Origin: Casuarina equisetifolia
Taxonomy: Eukaryota; Streptophyta; Magnoliopsida; Fagales; Casuarinaceae
Assembly (NCBI GenBank): GCA_028551475.1
Contig: CM052355.1
Coordinates: forward strand, 16,575,543 to 16,639,542
Direction of reading: 5' to 3'
DNA length: 64,000 nucleotides
Below, in pieces: positions 34,684 to 47,100 of this stretch. A program made the position numbers and the translations under genes. Within the stretch, counting starts at the first letter, position 1. Each line of letters starts with the position of its first letter. A model generated the notes under the pieces. The model was not told where the DNA came from. It did not search any database and saw only the letters and a program-made list of their open reading frames with translations.

Positions 34684-37600
34684 ATGAAGAAGCTGAGGAG
34701 CTATTACATGAGCCTCAGGCACCCGCAGACGGTTGAGAGGAAATGGATCTTCCCTTTGGCCATAGGCTCCATTGTGTCTCTCTCGCTTCTTTTCCTAACA
34801 ACGCTAACCTCATCCGATGGCAGACCATTCCCTCAGTTCTACCGTTCCCTCAACCCCTCGAACTCCGTCTTTGTCGAGTCCAAGCTCCACGTCATTCCGA
34901 CCTCGGTGCTGCCTCCTCCGCCGAGGCTCGCCTACCTCATCTCTGGCTCCAGGAACGACGGCCGTATGCTCAAGCGGACTCTTGAGGCCCTCTACCACCC
35001 GCGCAATTCCTACGTTGTGCATTTGGACCTCGAGTCCTCGCCGGAGGAGCGAGCGGATCTGTGGAAATACCTGCATGAACACCCTGTGTTCACGAGATTC
35101 GGGAATGTGAAGATGATCACCAAGGCTAATCTCGTGACCTACAGGGGTCCGACCATGGTGGCCAACACGCTCCACGCCGCCGCGATTCTGCTCAGGGAAG
35201 GAGGGGACTGGGATTGGTTCATCAATCTCAGCGCATCCGACTATCCGCTGGTCACGCAGGACGGTGCGTCGATGTTTTCTTTTGAGGTTTGATTTGGAAT
35301 TTGGGGATTTCGGTTTGTTTTGATTGGTTTTGCTTGATTGGAATAGATCTGCTGCACACGTTTTCCTACTTGCCGAGGGATCTCAATTTCATTGATCATA
35401 CTAGCAACATTGGCTGGAAAGAGTACGTGAATTTCGCAGCTTTTTTCTTTGTATTCTCTTTGTTTTTTAACTGACTTGCATGCCTGATTTTTGTTGTTTA
35501 GATATCAGAGAGCGAAACCCATAATTGTAGACCCGGGGTTGTATATGACGAAGAAAGCGGATGTTTTCTGGGTTACACAGCGGAGAAGTGTGCCAACAGC
35601 ATTCAAACTCTTTACAGGTCCGTGTGTTGTACAATCTATCTTACGGATTTTCTTAGGTCTGGAAGTGACTGACTGCTCTCGTTAATTGGATGTTCCACGA
35701 ACAGGTTCGTTTAGTCTTATAGTGTCTATTAGAAGATTAAACTTTGATCCAGCCAGCTCGAGTTGGGTTTGGTAATATTTTCTTAGTGATCAGCTAGTTG
35801 TGTGGTATCTTCATGCGAAATACGTGTAAATTTCGCACATATGGTAGAACTAGTAATGTGCAATCGGAACTCCGCCTGGTGTGGTTTGAAGCTGTTCTGC
35901 CCACAACTTCGAATGTTTGGAAGGTTAACGTTATGAGAAGCTCTGATCTACTAGGCATATGGCTGGGATGAGAAATATCTTCTATATTTTTCCATTTTTG
36001 TCTCCTAGAATCTCGAGATATACTAGAGTTACTGACTTTGGTATCAAGAGTACGACTCGGAACTGATGAATGTGCTGGAATTTCCATGTCTGCCCTGGAG
36101 TAGGATATATACAGAATCCGTTTCGGTCTGATTGCGCTGTGAATAACTGACTTACTATCCTATCAACTGCTAATACAAGTTGTCGCGGAAGTTCATTTTT
36201 TACTGGAAACCAGTGTCATCAAGCTCATTTGATCCTGAGCTCACACCATTTACGAGTTACCTTGACTAATTTGACTCACCATCTGCTTCTTCTTGACAGC
36301 GTCTTTCTCTCCCTCTCTCCCTCTCTCCCTCCCTCTCTCTCACTGGTTTCAATAGCAGTTGTTGCAAATGTTGTCCAATCGCTACAGGAAAGAAATGCTA
36401 GGATGATTAATTTCAAAGATAAGTTAGCCAACTTGGAATTTGCTTTAGGAACTTGTTATTTATTTGAGAAGCATGTGCAGGAGGAGCTTAGCATGCCCAT
36501 CAAAGTACTTTCAGAACCCTGTGACTGAGTCCATTTTTCTGGATTTACAAATAATACCTCTTTGATGTTAGACCTCCTGCCTTAATTTATTACATGGTCA
36601 TTGTTATAATTGTGTCCAACAGATTCCATTGGTTGAAGTGAGCTCATACTTCCTTTTGTATGTCTCTCATTGATTGTAGTGAGCTAATACTTCTTTTTGT
36701 ATTGCTTCACTTGATTAATCTTCATCTGGTAGTTTGTGTTTTGGCGTTCTTCCACCTATGAGTTGGGTTCTTGTGGCATTATCGAATAATTGGTGAACAA
36801 TTACCTCATAGTGCTTGTTCCGCTTCTTCTGTTGGCCAGGGTTTCTTATGCTTAATCATCTTCTTGTTTATATTTTTTAATTCCTTTGGTTTATTTTTGA
36901 TTTCTGCTCTAATAATCTCTCCTTTTGTTTCTAGCATTCATTTGCTAGGGTTCCCCTCTAGAATTTCTCACTCCCTATTTCACTAAGCATGGTGAAAAAT
37001 CTTAGGACCTTAGTATCTTTCTTTTAAGTGAATTTAAGATGGTTTGGCATGTTAAGAGATGTGCAATGGTTGTCTAAAAGCACGATTTCAAGTAATGTAA
37101 AACAAAAAAGTATGTGTTCCGTGGTTTTAGATCTGGCTTTCCAGTTAAAGCAAACAGTAGTAGGGATGAATGGTTAAATATACAAAGACAAGCACTGAAT
37201 AGCCAGGAGGGACTGGGCACCATGCTGTATCTTGCAAATATTTTGGTTTGAGGGCAACGTCCTTTTTGGTCTTCTGACTTCTACAAATATTTTTGTTTTA
37301 TCCCAAATCTTCTATTGCAGTATATTTTATTTTTGAGACTTGCATTATTGTTTCAATTATTTGTCCCCCTGTTTGAATCTGTTCACCAGTTAAGTGGCAG
37401 ACATGACGTGCAGTATCATCTAGGCCAACTTTGACCTATCTGGCAAGACGTTTGCTATGTCAACACCAATCATCACTCATCTGGCAGTATTTTTTCCAAT
37501 TGCAATGGCATTTTCGATTAAATAATTCTATCCTTTATTAGCAAGAAGAATGTCCTGTTTACTGATAGTAGGCTGGGTGAGTTTGCGTTCACTGTCAGTG

Positions 37601-40026
37601 AGCATAGCTTTGCCCTTATACATTCACTGTGATTCCAACTCAGTTCCATTTCAATTAATTTGTTGTGAATTAATGAAATTCAAATAGAGTTTTAACACAC
37701 TTTATGTTTGAAAATACCACCTTTCACAACACCTTTATTTGTTCATACGAATTTTCATTTATGGATCTCATAAACAAATTTTTTTTCAAATGTGATCCCT
37801 GCCAAAAACACTTTTCAATTTTTATTTTTTGGCAATTACTCTTTGCAACTGAATATTGTGGGGTATGGTGGGAGATTGTGATTGTGATTGTGATTGTGAT
37901 TGTTATTGAGGTTGTTTTTCATGAGTATTTAGATGCCGTTGAAAGTTGGTGGTGCCAGGTTCAGTGGATCAGTGGATCAGTGGATCAGTGGATCAGTGGA
38001 AAGACGGGGACAGAATAGAAAAATTAATGCTAGTTAGAAGACCAAAAATGTAAATGACTCATAGTTCTATTCTTGTGCTGGTTTTCGTGCTTATTGCTTT
38101 ACATGTTTTTTGTGTCTCTGTGTGTTTGCGAGAGAGATGGTATTTACAAAAGGCTTCCAAAACCAACCTAATTTCTCGGGTAAAAGCTTCTTAGTCAGCC
38201 GGACATTAATATTTGCCTATACTTCCCTCTTTGCAAAATCATTATGAGTTTTGGTTAGATATTGAAGTTCTTTTATCATACCCAATATTATTTATCTATG
38301 GGGGTTGATGTGTCTTTGTAATCAATTTTACTAAGTGTATGAGTAAAATTTTGGGTCTAGATGATCTTTTTCTTGCTATGTCTTCTACTATAATTGAAAG
38401 GTTTGTCTGATTCCCTTCTCCTACTTCATGTTTCAAACCCATTTAAACGAATCTCCATGTGTAAAGTTGACTTGAGAAAGTGCAAAGTCAAGATGATAAG
38501 TCACTTGTTCAGACTTCCAGCCTTGTTAGTGTCCTTACTTGGCAGCCACTGCCATCTTTTGTCAGTTCAGTAGGTGATAGTTAAATTCTTCGCTCTTGTT
38601 CCTCTGATGGTCTGTCACCCGCAATAGAAATGGGCAGAACGGGGGTTGCTAGCGAATATATGCTTATAGTTAGATTGTTGTCCTTGCACAGCACAAGACC
38701 TGCAAAGTTGGGCTCCTTAGGTTCTTGAACCTTCGAATTTGGGGACGCTTACACTTCTGCTCCTTAATATGCAATAGGAGGGAGAGCGGAGTATTTACTG
38801 TGAATGCCTTCTAGAATGTGCAGATAAAATAGGCTTATGATGCTATAATATTCTGAATGGCTTAGATATTGAGTAATAATGGGTTTACGAAATTGAGTTC
38901 TAGAACTGATCCATGAGGGGGTCCAATAATGGGCGTATCAGCTGCATGCATTGGTTGGAATTAACAATTAGACTCACCTGAGGGGATAGTTTTCCTCTCT
39001 TTCTGGTTTCGTATGCAATGAGTTGTGATAAAGCATGATATTTATAGAATTCTGGCGCAAGATATTTCTCTTCATTAAAGTTAGTGAAAATATGTAGGAG
39101 CATAAATGATAATGTTGGAGTCTGAAAATATGTAGGAGCATAAATGATAGTGTTGGAGTCCCTGGCTTAGGTTTATGAGCCAAGTTTAATTCTAGGCCAC
39201 TAGCATTCCGCAGGTATTAATGCTTTACCTTGAATAGACCAACAGTACTGGGTGAATGTATTGAGTAGTGATTGACCCTTGAGTTATCTACCGAACTTAT
39301 CCAATATTTATTGCTTGATGACCTCTTTGAGTTATCTTAATATGCTCTTCTGGAACATCTTTTTAGCTGAAAATTATGGTGAAATATCAATTATTAATCG
39401 TATTTTGAGCGTAATTTGGTGAGCCTGAAACAGATAATTTGCATTTTAGTATTCTGGACTTGGAATATACTCGGTAATTGGTTACTAAACGAAGATTGAC
39501 TTTTATTGTAGGTTCTGCCTGGATGGCACTTTCTAGGCAATTCGTTGATTACTGCATATGGGGATGGGACAACTTACCTCGTTTAGTCCTAATGTACTAT
39601 GCAAACTTTATATCTTCCCCGGAGGGATACTTCCACACTGTCATGTGTAATGCCCAAGAGTTTCGGAACACGACAGTGAACAGTGACCTCCACTTCATAT
39701 CGTGGGATAATCCTCCCAAGCAACATCCCCACCACCTCAATACCAATGACATGGAAAAGATGATTAAGAGTAATGCTCCATTTGCACGAAAATTTCGCCA
39801 AGATGATCCCGTGCTTGACAAAATTGATTCCGAGCTCTTGTCTCGTGGTTCGGGCATGCTTGTTCCTGGTGGCTGGTGCATAGGAGGCAGGGAAAATGGG
39901 ACTGATCCATGCTCTGTTATTGGTAATATCACAGTGCTTAGGCCCGGTGCTGGAGCAAAAAGGTTGGAGAATTTGATCAGCTCTCTATTATCAAATGAGA
40001 ATTTCCGGCCAAGGCAGTGCAAATAG
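34684..40026 (+). CDS. GT14 beta-glucuronosyltransferase (GlcAT14-like)
   Basis: Four exons: 34684-35263, 35347-35422, 35502-35617, 39512-40026, giving 428 aa. It is a type II membrane protein with a short basic cytosolic tail, a membrane anchor near residues 20-42 (WIFPLAIGSIVSLSLLFLTT) and a luminal catalytic domain of the GT14/Branch family. Family blocks include RLAYLISGSRNDGRMLKRTL, NSYVVHLDLESSPEERADL, DWDWFINLSASDYPLVTQDD, FIDHTSNIGWKEYQRAKPII, GSAWMALSRQFVDYCIWGWD and YYANFISSPEGYFHTVMCN. Arabidopsis GlcAT14A (At5g39990, recalled) adds glucuronic acid to galactan side chains of arabinogalactan proteins in the Golgi; the same role is likely here. The third intron is 3.9 kb and carries several simple repeats. 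Confidence 0.93.
37874..37903. repeat. (GATTGT)n microsatellite in GT14 intron 3
   Basis: Five 6-base units, the last imperfect at its edge. Confidence 0.85.
37961..38000. repeat. (TCAGTGGA)5 minisatellite in GT14 intron 3
   Basis: Five consecutive exact 8-base units, 58 bases after the GATTGT repeat. Confidence 0.9.
39086..39161. repeat. 38-bp tandem duplication in GT14 intron 3
   Basis: Two direct copies (39086-39123 and 39124-39161) differ at two positions, so the duplication is fairly recent. It lies about 350 bases before the last exon. Confidence 0.9.
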
Positions 40027-41124
40027 CAACCACTTGAAACCTTTACCAGTAAGCATCTCTCTTGCTAATCGGGGATGGTTCTTACTTGAAGATGGAAGAC
40101 CTTTTTAACGAAGGACTTAGTATGCGCTTAGAAGAAGAAATTGGCTGTGGACATACATAACAGTGGCTTAGATAGAATCAAGGAGATGGACTTGGTGGGA
40201 GTGCTATGAATTGCAGAGCCAGGTGTAATGAAGTGGCATACATGCTAAACTGATTGTGTAGGGTTTTCCTTTTCTTTTTTCTTGATTTTTCTTTTCAAAG
40301 ATCCAGCTATTCTGCATCCGCATTGAAGCATTTTGGGCTGGTCACGGTGTGGCAGAACTATTGCTGTGATGAATATTTTACAGAAGAAAATTGGAGAAAA
40401 TTTGTTTTATTATCATGTATAGCTCGTGCTTCTGCTGGCAACTTTCTCCAGTATGTATGAAACGAGGATGTGCTGATCCTTCATCTGAATTAAAAATTTC
40501 TCTCCTTTGAGTCAGCTGTGGGGCTGTAAACCACCGTACTTTAATTCGTGAGTGGCCATGTATGATGGTTTATTCAATAGCCCTGCCTCATCTAGGCCGA
40601 GCTATCTGAATGTTAAGTCAGACCTTGGCTTAGCCAATCAACCCAAAATTTTGTACCTGCCATTCCAATAGTAATAACGTTGAAACAAAACTTTGATCCC
40701 ACTAAATTGGATCCACATTTTATTCTATATTTTATTTTAGGCCTTGTTATGAGATTCATTATGATCCTTTTGATTCTTTAAGATAATTTCATCCTATGCC
40801 TACTCCATATTATGTCACTTCATTGCATAATTAAGATATTTAAAATAGAGATAAACTAAAAAACATTTTAGAGGTTATATAATAGTGATATTGAGCTTAG
40901 GTAGTTTTCATATGATTTTATGAAGTCTATTGTGTAACTGTGAAGGTAACCTAAGCAAGGATGGGTTTAAATTAGGTTGTGAACTTTTTATTTTTCTTTT
41001 CCTTTCTTATTGCTAATTATTCGCTTGTGTGTTCTAAGTCAATTTGTTTGCTATTTGCTGTTTTGTGATTGGGTAAAATAAATAAAATTCAAGTAATAGA
41101 CAACAAAAATAAAATAACATAAAT

Positions 41125-41173
<49 letters not shown>

Positions 41174-44100
41174 ATCATACGATTTTAGCAAGTGGTTTGA
41201 CTTAGTTCAAGTTTATGTCCACCCCTTCTTAAGCAACCCGATTAAAAGATATCCTATCCTTTAATCCAGTAGAGAAAATCACTCTTCAAATTTAACAAAC
41301 AGTTCTTTAAAATCCAAGAAGGTTACAATTACAACGTTACACGCATTGTAACAATCGATTTATACGACCAACAAACAACTCATGCACCTAATGAGTTCTC
41401 TTAACAAGAGAAAACCAGTCGCATACAAGGAGATATTAATACAAATGAACTTTGAATTTGGTTTCCCTTGATACAAGTTAGATTCAAAAAAATATACAAT
41501 CTTGCTCACTTTCTAGTTGGGAGTATTCTACAAATATTTGAATAATTCCTCGAGAACTACTCTTCAATCAACTTTGGCAGCAACAAAAATTATGATCATT
41601 ATATAATTGCACAAACACTACCAAATCACGCATGCTCTTAAAAGATAAGTATTTAACCCAGTCTGGGAACAACATATAAGGAAAGCTCTACAAAGAAATA
41701 TTTGGTTATCCCTAATAAGGAACTTAATTGGCAACTCATATTAATTGTGAATATTGCGTTAACAATTTCTCAATCAAGGATTCACTAAGCACAATAAAGA
41801 ATTTACAGATCATAAACCGTGCTAGAATCACTTGTCAAACATATCACAAAAAAATCACCAACCCGTGAGCACGAGTTATAATATTTGATAGACAAAAGCA
41901 GCCCACTTGGCATCAAGGTGACCACAAGGATTTAGTCTTGTCAGTCTTAGCACAAAAAGATATTTATGAGTTCTTGTGTTGGATTTTCCAATCCAACTCA
42001 CAAATAGTCTTAATATAATGATTTGGATATATAACTTTCAGGCCTCGAGTAGATGCACCAAAATAATAACATATATCTCAACCCAAGATGCATTTATAAC
42101 CCATTAGTCAAGGAGTGTTTAATATGGTATGAAACAATAGACGTATTTCCTTGAATCACAACTATAATCGCAAAATCAAAGCACAACTTCAAATAATGAG
42201 TAAGAAAGATCAAACCCAGAAGCTTGCTCTGTTTTTAGTTCACTATTGCTTTCAGCTTTTTGATTTAGAAGAGAGTTCATTGTGAGCTTAAGTGTATTTC
42301 TCTTTCTTTTGTTTTCTCTACACTCCCACAAACATGACCATCGAAAATTTAAGTTAAACTTTGATTTAAACCAAAAGATACCCGTAACCTATCTTCTTCC
42401 CGCTGGGATGTCAGTCACGATATAAAACTGGAGAGAGAAGAGGCGACATTCAGTTGAGTCTTTCTGCCCAAGAACGCGCGAGAGAGGAGAGAAGCGGAAA
42501 CCATGAAGTGAAATGCCCGTTTCGCTTAACTATGATTCGGGCCTAGGCTTTGTCTCGAGCCTAGATCAATATCTCGATGAAGCAGCCAGCCACTATAGAT
42601 AGGCAGAATTGGATCAATTTATAGCCTAAACTCAAATAAGAATTCTCTTATCACGACCCAATCATATAAAGAAGGGAATAAAAAATTTATTCTCAATGTT
42701 AATATAGCGCATTAAATAATGCACATATTTATATTAATGTAATTATTCTGTAGTTAAATAATGCATTATATTAATTTTTTAACACATATTTCGAAAGTGA
42801 AAAATCATTACAAAGGCTTTCTTTTTGTTATCATCGAAATAATTAACAAATACCTATATTTCTAATATTCTATGTATAACTTTAGGCCACAATTAAAAAT
42901 GCCCAAATGATGCTGCCATTAACATCTCTTACAACTCCTTGCTTCTTTGCTATTTCTCAACTTAGTAAATCTATCTAGATTTAACTTTAACGTACAAATA
43001 GGGGAAGGATATCACTTTATCCATGGACCTTTTTTGAGTTCAATATAGGAATTCCTAAACTCTATAAAGTAATATGGTTCAAAAAACTTGCTTGTGTATT
43101 TATGGATAGAGATGTGGAGAACTTGAGTAGCCAATGATTTATATCCTTATGGATGCAGCTTAAAGCCATTTGCATTTCCTTATGTTTTGCATCATTCCTA
43201 ACCAATCATATGTCCCTAGTGATCAAGCTTCCCAAGAAAGCAATAAATACTCTTCTTTGGTTGTTCCATATTGTTTTAGAGAACCAAGAGGTCAACAATG
43301 TTTAAATGAAACTATCGTTAAGTGATACCTTTAGAGTTTTTGCATAGTTACTTCATTTTCTTTGAGCCAACTTACTTTGTGTAAAGAGAGATGTTTCGTT
43401 ATTTTTCTATGACTATATAAGTAGTATTGACATTTTGACATCATTTGTATCCTTCTTTCTTATATATGCATTCCATTGTGATATCATTATGAACAATTTT
43501 CCACATAAATAGTTCTATGCTTCACTTAACCTCTTTGTTGCATGTTAGTCATAGTGGAACTTCAACTTGTAGTGTCAATTTTGAGCTACCACAACAGCTA
43601 GTTGTGGACTTCTTACCATATCCGTACTTGTGCCAATTATAGTTGCTACAACAAATTCACAAGTCAGATAATTTATATTTAGCATCCATTCAAAATTCTT
43701 ATTCTAAAACTAATGCCCATGAAAACTTAGCAAATACCTGCAATCACTAGTCTAGCTATTACTCATTCTATTTTATTTCGATTATCTTGTGAATTAATTA
43801 TCTAGAATTCATTCCCAATTTATTTCTCTTAGGACCATAAGTTGACTCAAAATCTCTAATAATCTCACATCCCTTAGCTACGGACAGGATTGTATGTTAA
43901 ATCAATATCACAAAGAGAAAAGAGAGAGGAGAAACGATAGTTGAAATTTTTAAATATTTAATGCTTTATACTGCTTGTTGTTTTATTACTTTTTATAAAA
44001 CAAAATTTTCTTCAACTACTATTTAGTTATTCGTTTGTACTTTTGTTGAACTTTTTTTTCTTATCCATTCATTTTGATTCCCACATAGAGATGAACTTGA

Positions 44101-47100
44101 AACAGAATTATGAAATAATCAACAAATTGAGAAACAAAAGACCAAAGTAAATAATTGTTGTAACATTATAATTTTTCTTGCAAATAATTAACTTTATTAA
44201 GATGTCAAGGTTATATTTTTTTTTCTAGTTAGTTATAATTGAATAATCTTTATCATGCTCATTTGAATTTGAAAATCACTACTTTAGTTCGTTTTAAGTT
44301 TGAAGATATAACAAGTTAATCATATCATATTTTTTTTATTTGATCTCTTTTTAGCTTTTTAAGAGAAATATAATAATGTTGAAAGTGATAATACAATAAC
44401 ATACAAAAATAAGCAACATAGATTTAATAAATCGTTGTAGTATCATAATTTAGCAAGTTAGTTTGATCTTTCATGTGTCCTAATAACTCAAAAGTTGTTG
44501 ATAGTAAGTTAGTAGAACTTGATCTGTATGAGACATGTGAATTGAGTGCATGTATATAATAAAAGAAAAAAGAAGGAAGAAAAGCTTGAAATTTTTTTCT
44601 CTCAAAAATCACATTATCCCTCATGCTACAACGACATATATTTTCAAACAGGGGAAGTACAAAGATGTGTAGTTCTTTCATGGGGAAAACAATTATGGTG
44701 ATATCGATAGGTTATTCCACCTCGGTTTCCTCCCAATGCTCTTTTCAACGGTTGTCAAGGTTGTCCAGAAATCAAACGTCAGGCATCGTGCCTCGAGCCT
44801 CAGTTCGTATAGTTTAATACTAGCACTCAGGTACCCGATGCTTGTCGGGTTTTGCCCTCGTAGACGACAAATTAGAAAAACATACATTTTTTCGAAAGAA
44901 CAACCCGAGTCACCGGCTCGGAAAAAGCCAAGAATTGAACGTAAGATGAGCCAGGCTGTAGCTGGATTTCTTCTCGAGTAACTACAACAATGAATAAAGT
45001 TAAAAAGATACCCACCCAGAAATGATATAATATTTTACAACTAATCTTTAGTCCTTGGAATAATTTTTGTCATGCTGCTCCCCTGCAGGTCATAACCTTT
45101 ACGCAGTTCTCCGAGTCTTTCAAACAAGCTTTTGCAGACGCGGCTTCTTTTGCAACCAGAAGAATCTAAGTGCAAAACTAATTGCTGTACGGAACTTGTT
45201 TACAAATAATAATATCGTGAATGAAAAGCACAAGAAATAAATCAAATACAAATGATAATAAGAACTTCTTTTTTTATTTTTTTATTTTATATCTTTGGCT
45301 AGAATGAACTCTATATAACATTGGATGATAAAATAAATATCTACAATAGATGATCAAAGCACTTAAATGATAGAATTTTTTAAGATATGTTTTTAATTTA
45401 TATTTTATAAATATTTTATAAATATGTTGTTAAATTTTTTAAGATATGTTTTTAATTTATATTTATTATATATGAGTCAAACGAAATATAAGATGTTTTT
45501 AAGAGAAAATAATTAATATTTTTATTCTTTAAATAAAAGTATAGAAAATAATACTAAGAAGAGTTTCTTTACTTAAAAATATAAAATCTTCTCAAAATAC
45601 TATTATTTTGAGTATAACTTGAAGATTTTTAATTTTAATTTTTTTTATAACTATAGTAACTTTTATTTATACAACCCTTTAATGTAAAAGAAAAAATCAC
45701 ATGATGAATTGAGGTATTAATTTTTACTATGAGCAAATGGGATTTATAATAGTATATCAAACACAACACTAGTTAATAAACCTATCTCTTTCTTTAATCA
45801 CTAATCTACAAGTATAAGTGGATATAATACTAAAATACAATCTAGTAGAATAAAAATAAAAAGGAAACAATTGGTCTATCCTTCACTATAGTCAAGAGCA
45901 GAAACCAACATGGATTGCAAGTTAAAAGCCATTAATTTACTGAATTATGAGTAGAAAATAGTTACAGTAAAGGCAAGAAGATTGTAAGGCTTCAAATTTG
46001 GAACCAACCAACTGTTGTTCTCCCAAAGCTAATTAGAAAAACCCACTCCAACGTGTCACACGAATTTTCTTCTCTATCTTTGAGTGGCGGCTACTTTAGT
46101 AGATAAGGAAATCCTAGGGATCTTTATGGGTTGGGTTGGTTCATGTTACAAGCTTTTGTTCCAGTCTAACCTAACACATTAAACTAAAATAAAAGACAAC
46201 CCACAAATCATATTTAACACGTTTATCAAGGGAAAAGAAAAACACATGCAAAGATCTGTCGGTTTGTAGAGCACCAGACCGAAACATGATGATAGTTCAG
46301 GGGGCTGAAAGATCTGAAAGCTTTAAGGGATGTTCATGCTCCTTGTTTTCGCACGTTCCAGAATAGCGAGAACGAGGTTGAAGTGCAGCGAATCTCAAAC
46401 TTTAGAGCTGTCAAATGAGAATGATGGCGCATTGACTGGATTCCTTTCGGACGAGGAATCAAATAAGCAAGTAAATTCAAGGCCAATTCTGACCATTAGT
46501 CTCTTCTTTTAATTTATTAATGCATCTCTAATAAGCATGTTAGGTGATGTAGATACCAAAGTTTTAAATGTCGATAGAAAAAACGCAAACAATTTATCAT
46601 GTTGATTATAGAAACTACGGAAGTATTACATACGCGCTAAGTTCTATTCCTATTGAATGGGATTAGGTTATATAAGTTGTTATGAATATTTCAATAACCT
46701 AATTGTAACTTCAACTAGTCTTTTTAGGGTTTAACCCATGTGTGTCTAAAACTAGTACTATTATGTGTTATTGCGTACAATAGCATAATATGTGCCATAA
46801 TGAAGAGATAAAAAAACTTGACTGATGAACAAGAGATAGGCCTTCAGAGGAATTACAGGGATTTGAGTAAGAGATGGTATAAATACTGGGAGTTAAGTCC
46901 CAGATTAGAGATGTGGTCGGTAAAAGTATTGCTCATATTAAATTCTTACTAGAGACAACTGGGCTATATAAGTAGTTCTAAGATGTTTTAGTTACACTTT
47001 CGACTTTTTCTTGGGGTTTTTGTTAACTCTTTATTGAGCTGTGATACTATTTTTCCAGTAAAGGAAGATAAAGGGAGTCATCATATGTGGCATTATATTT

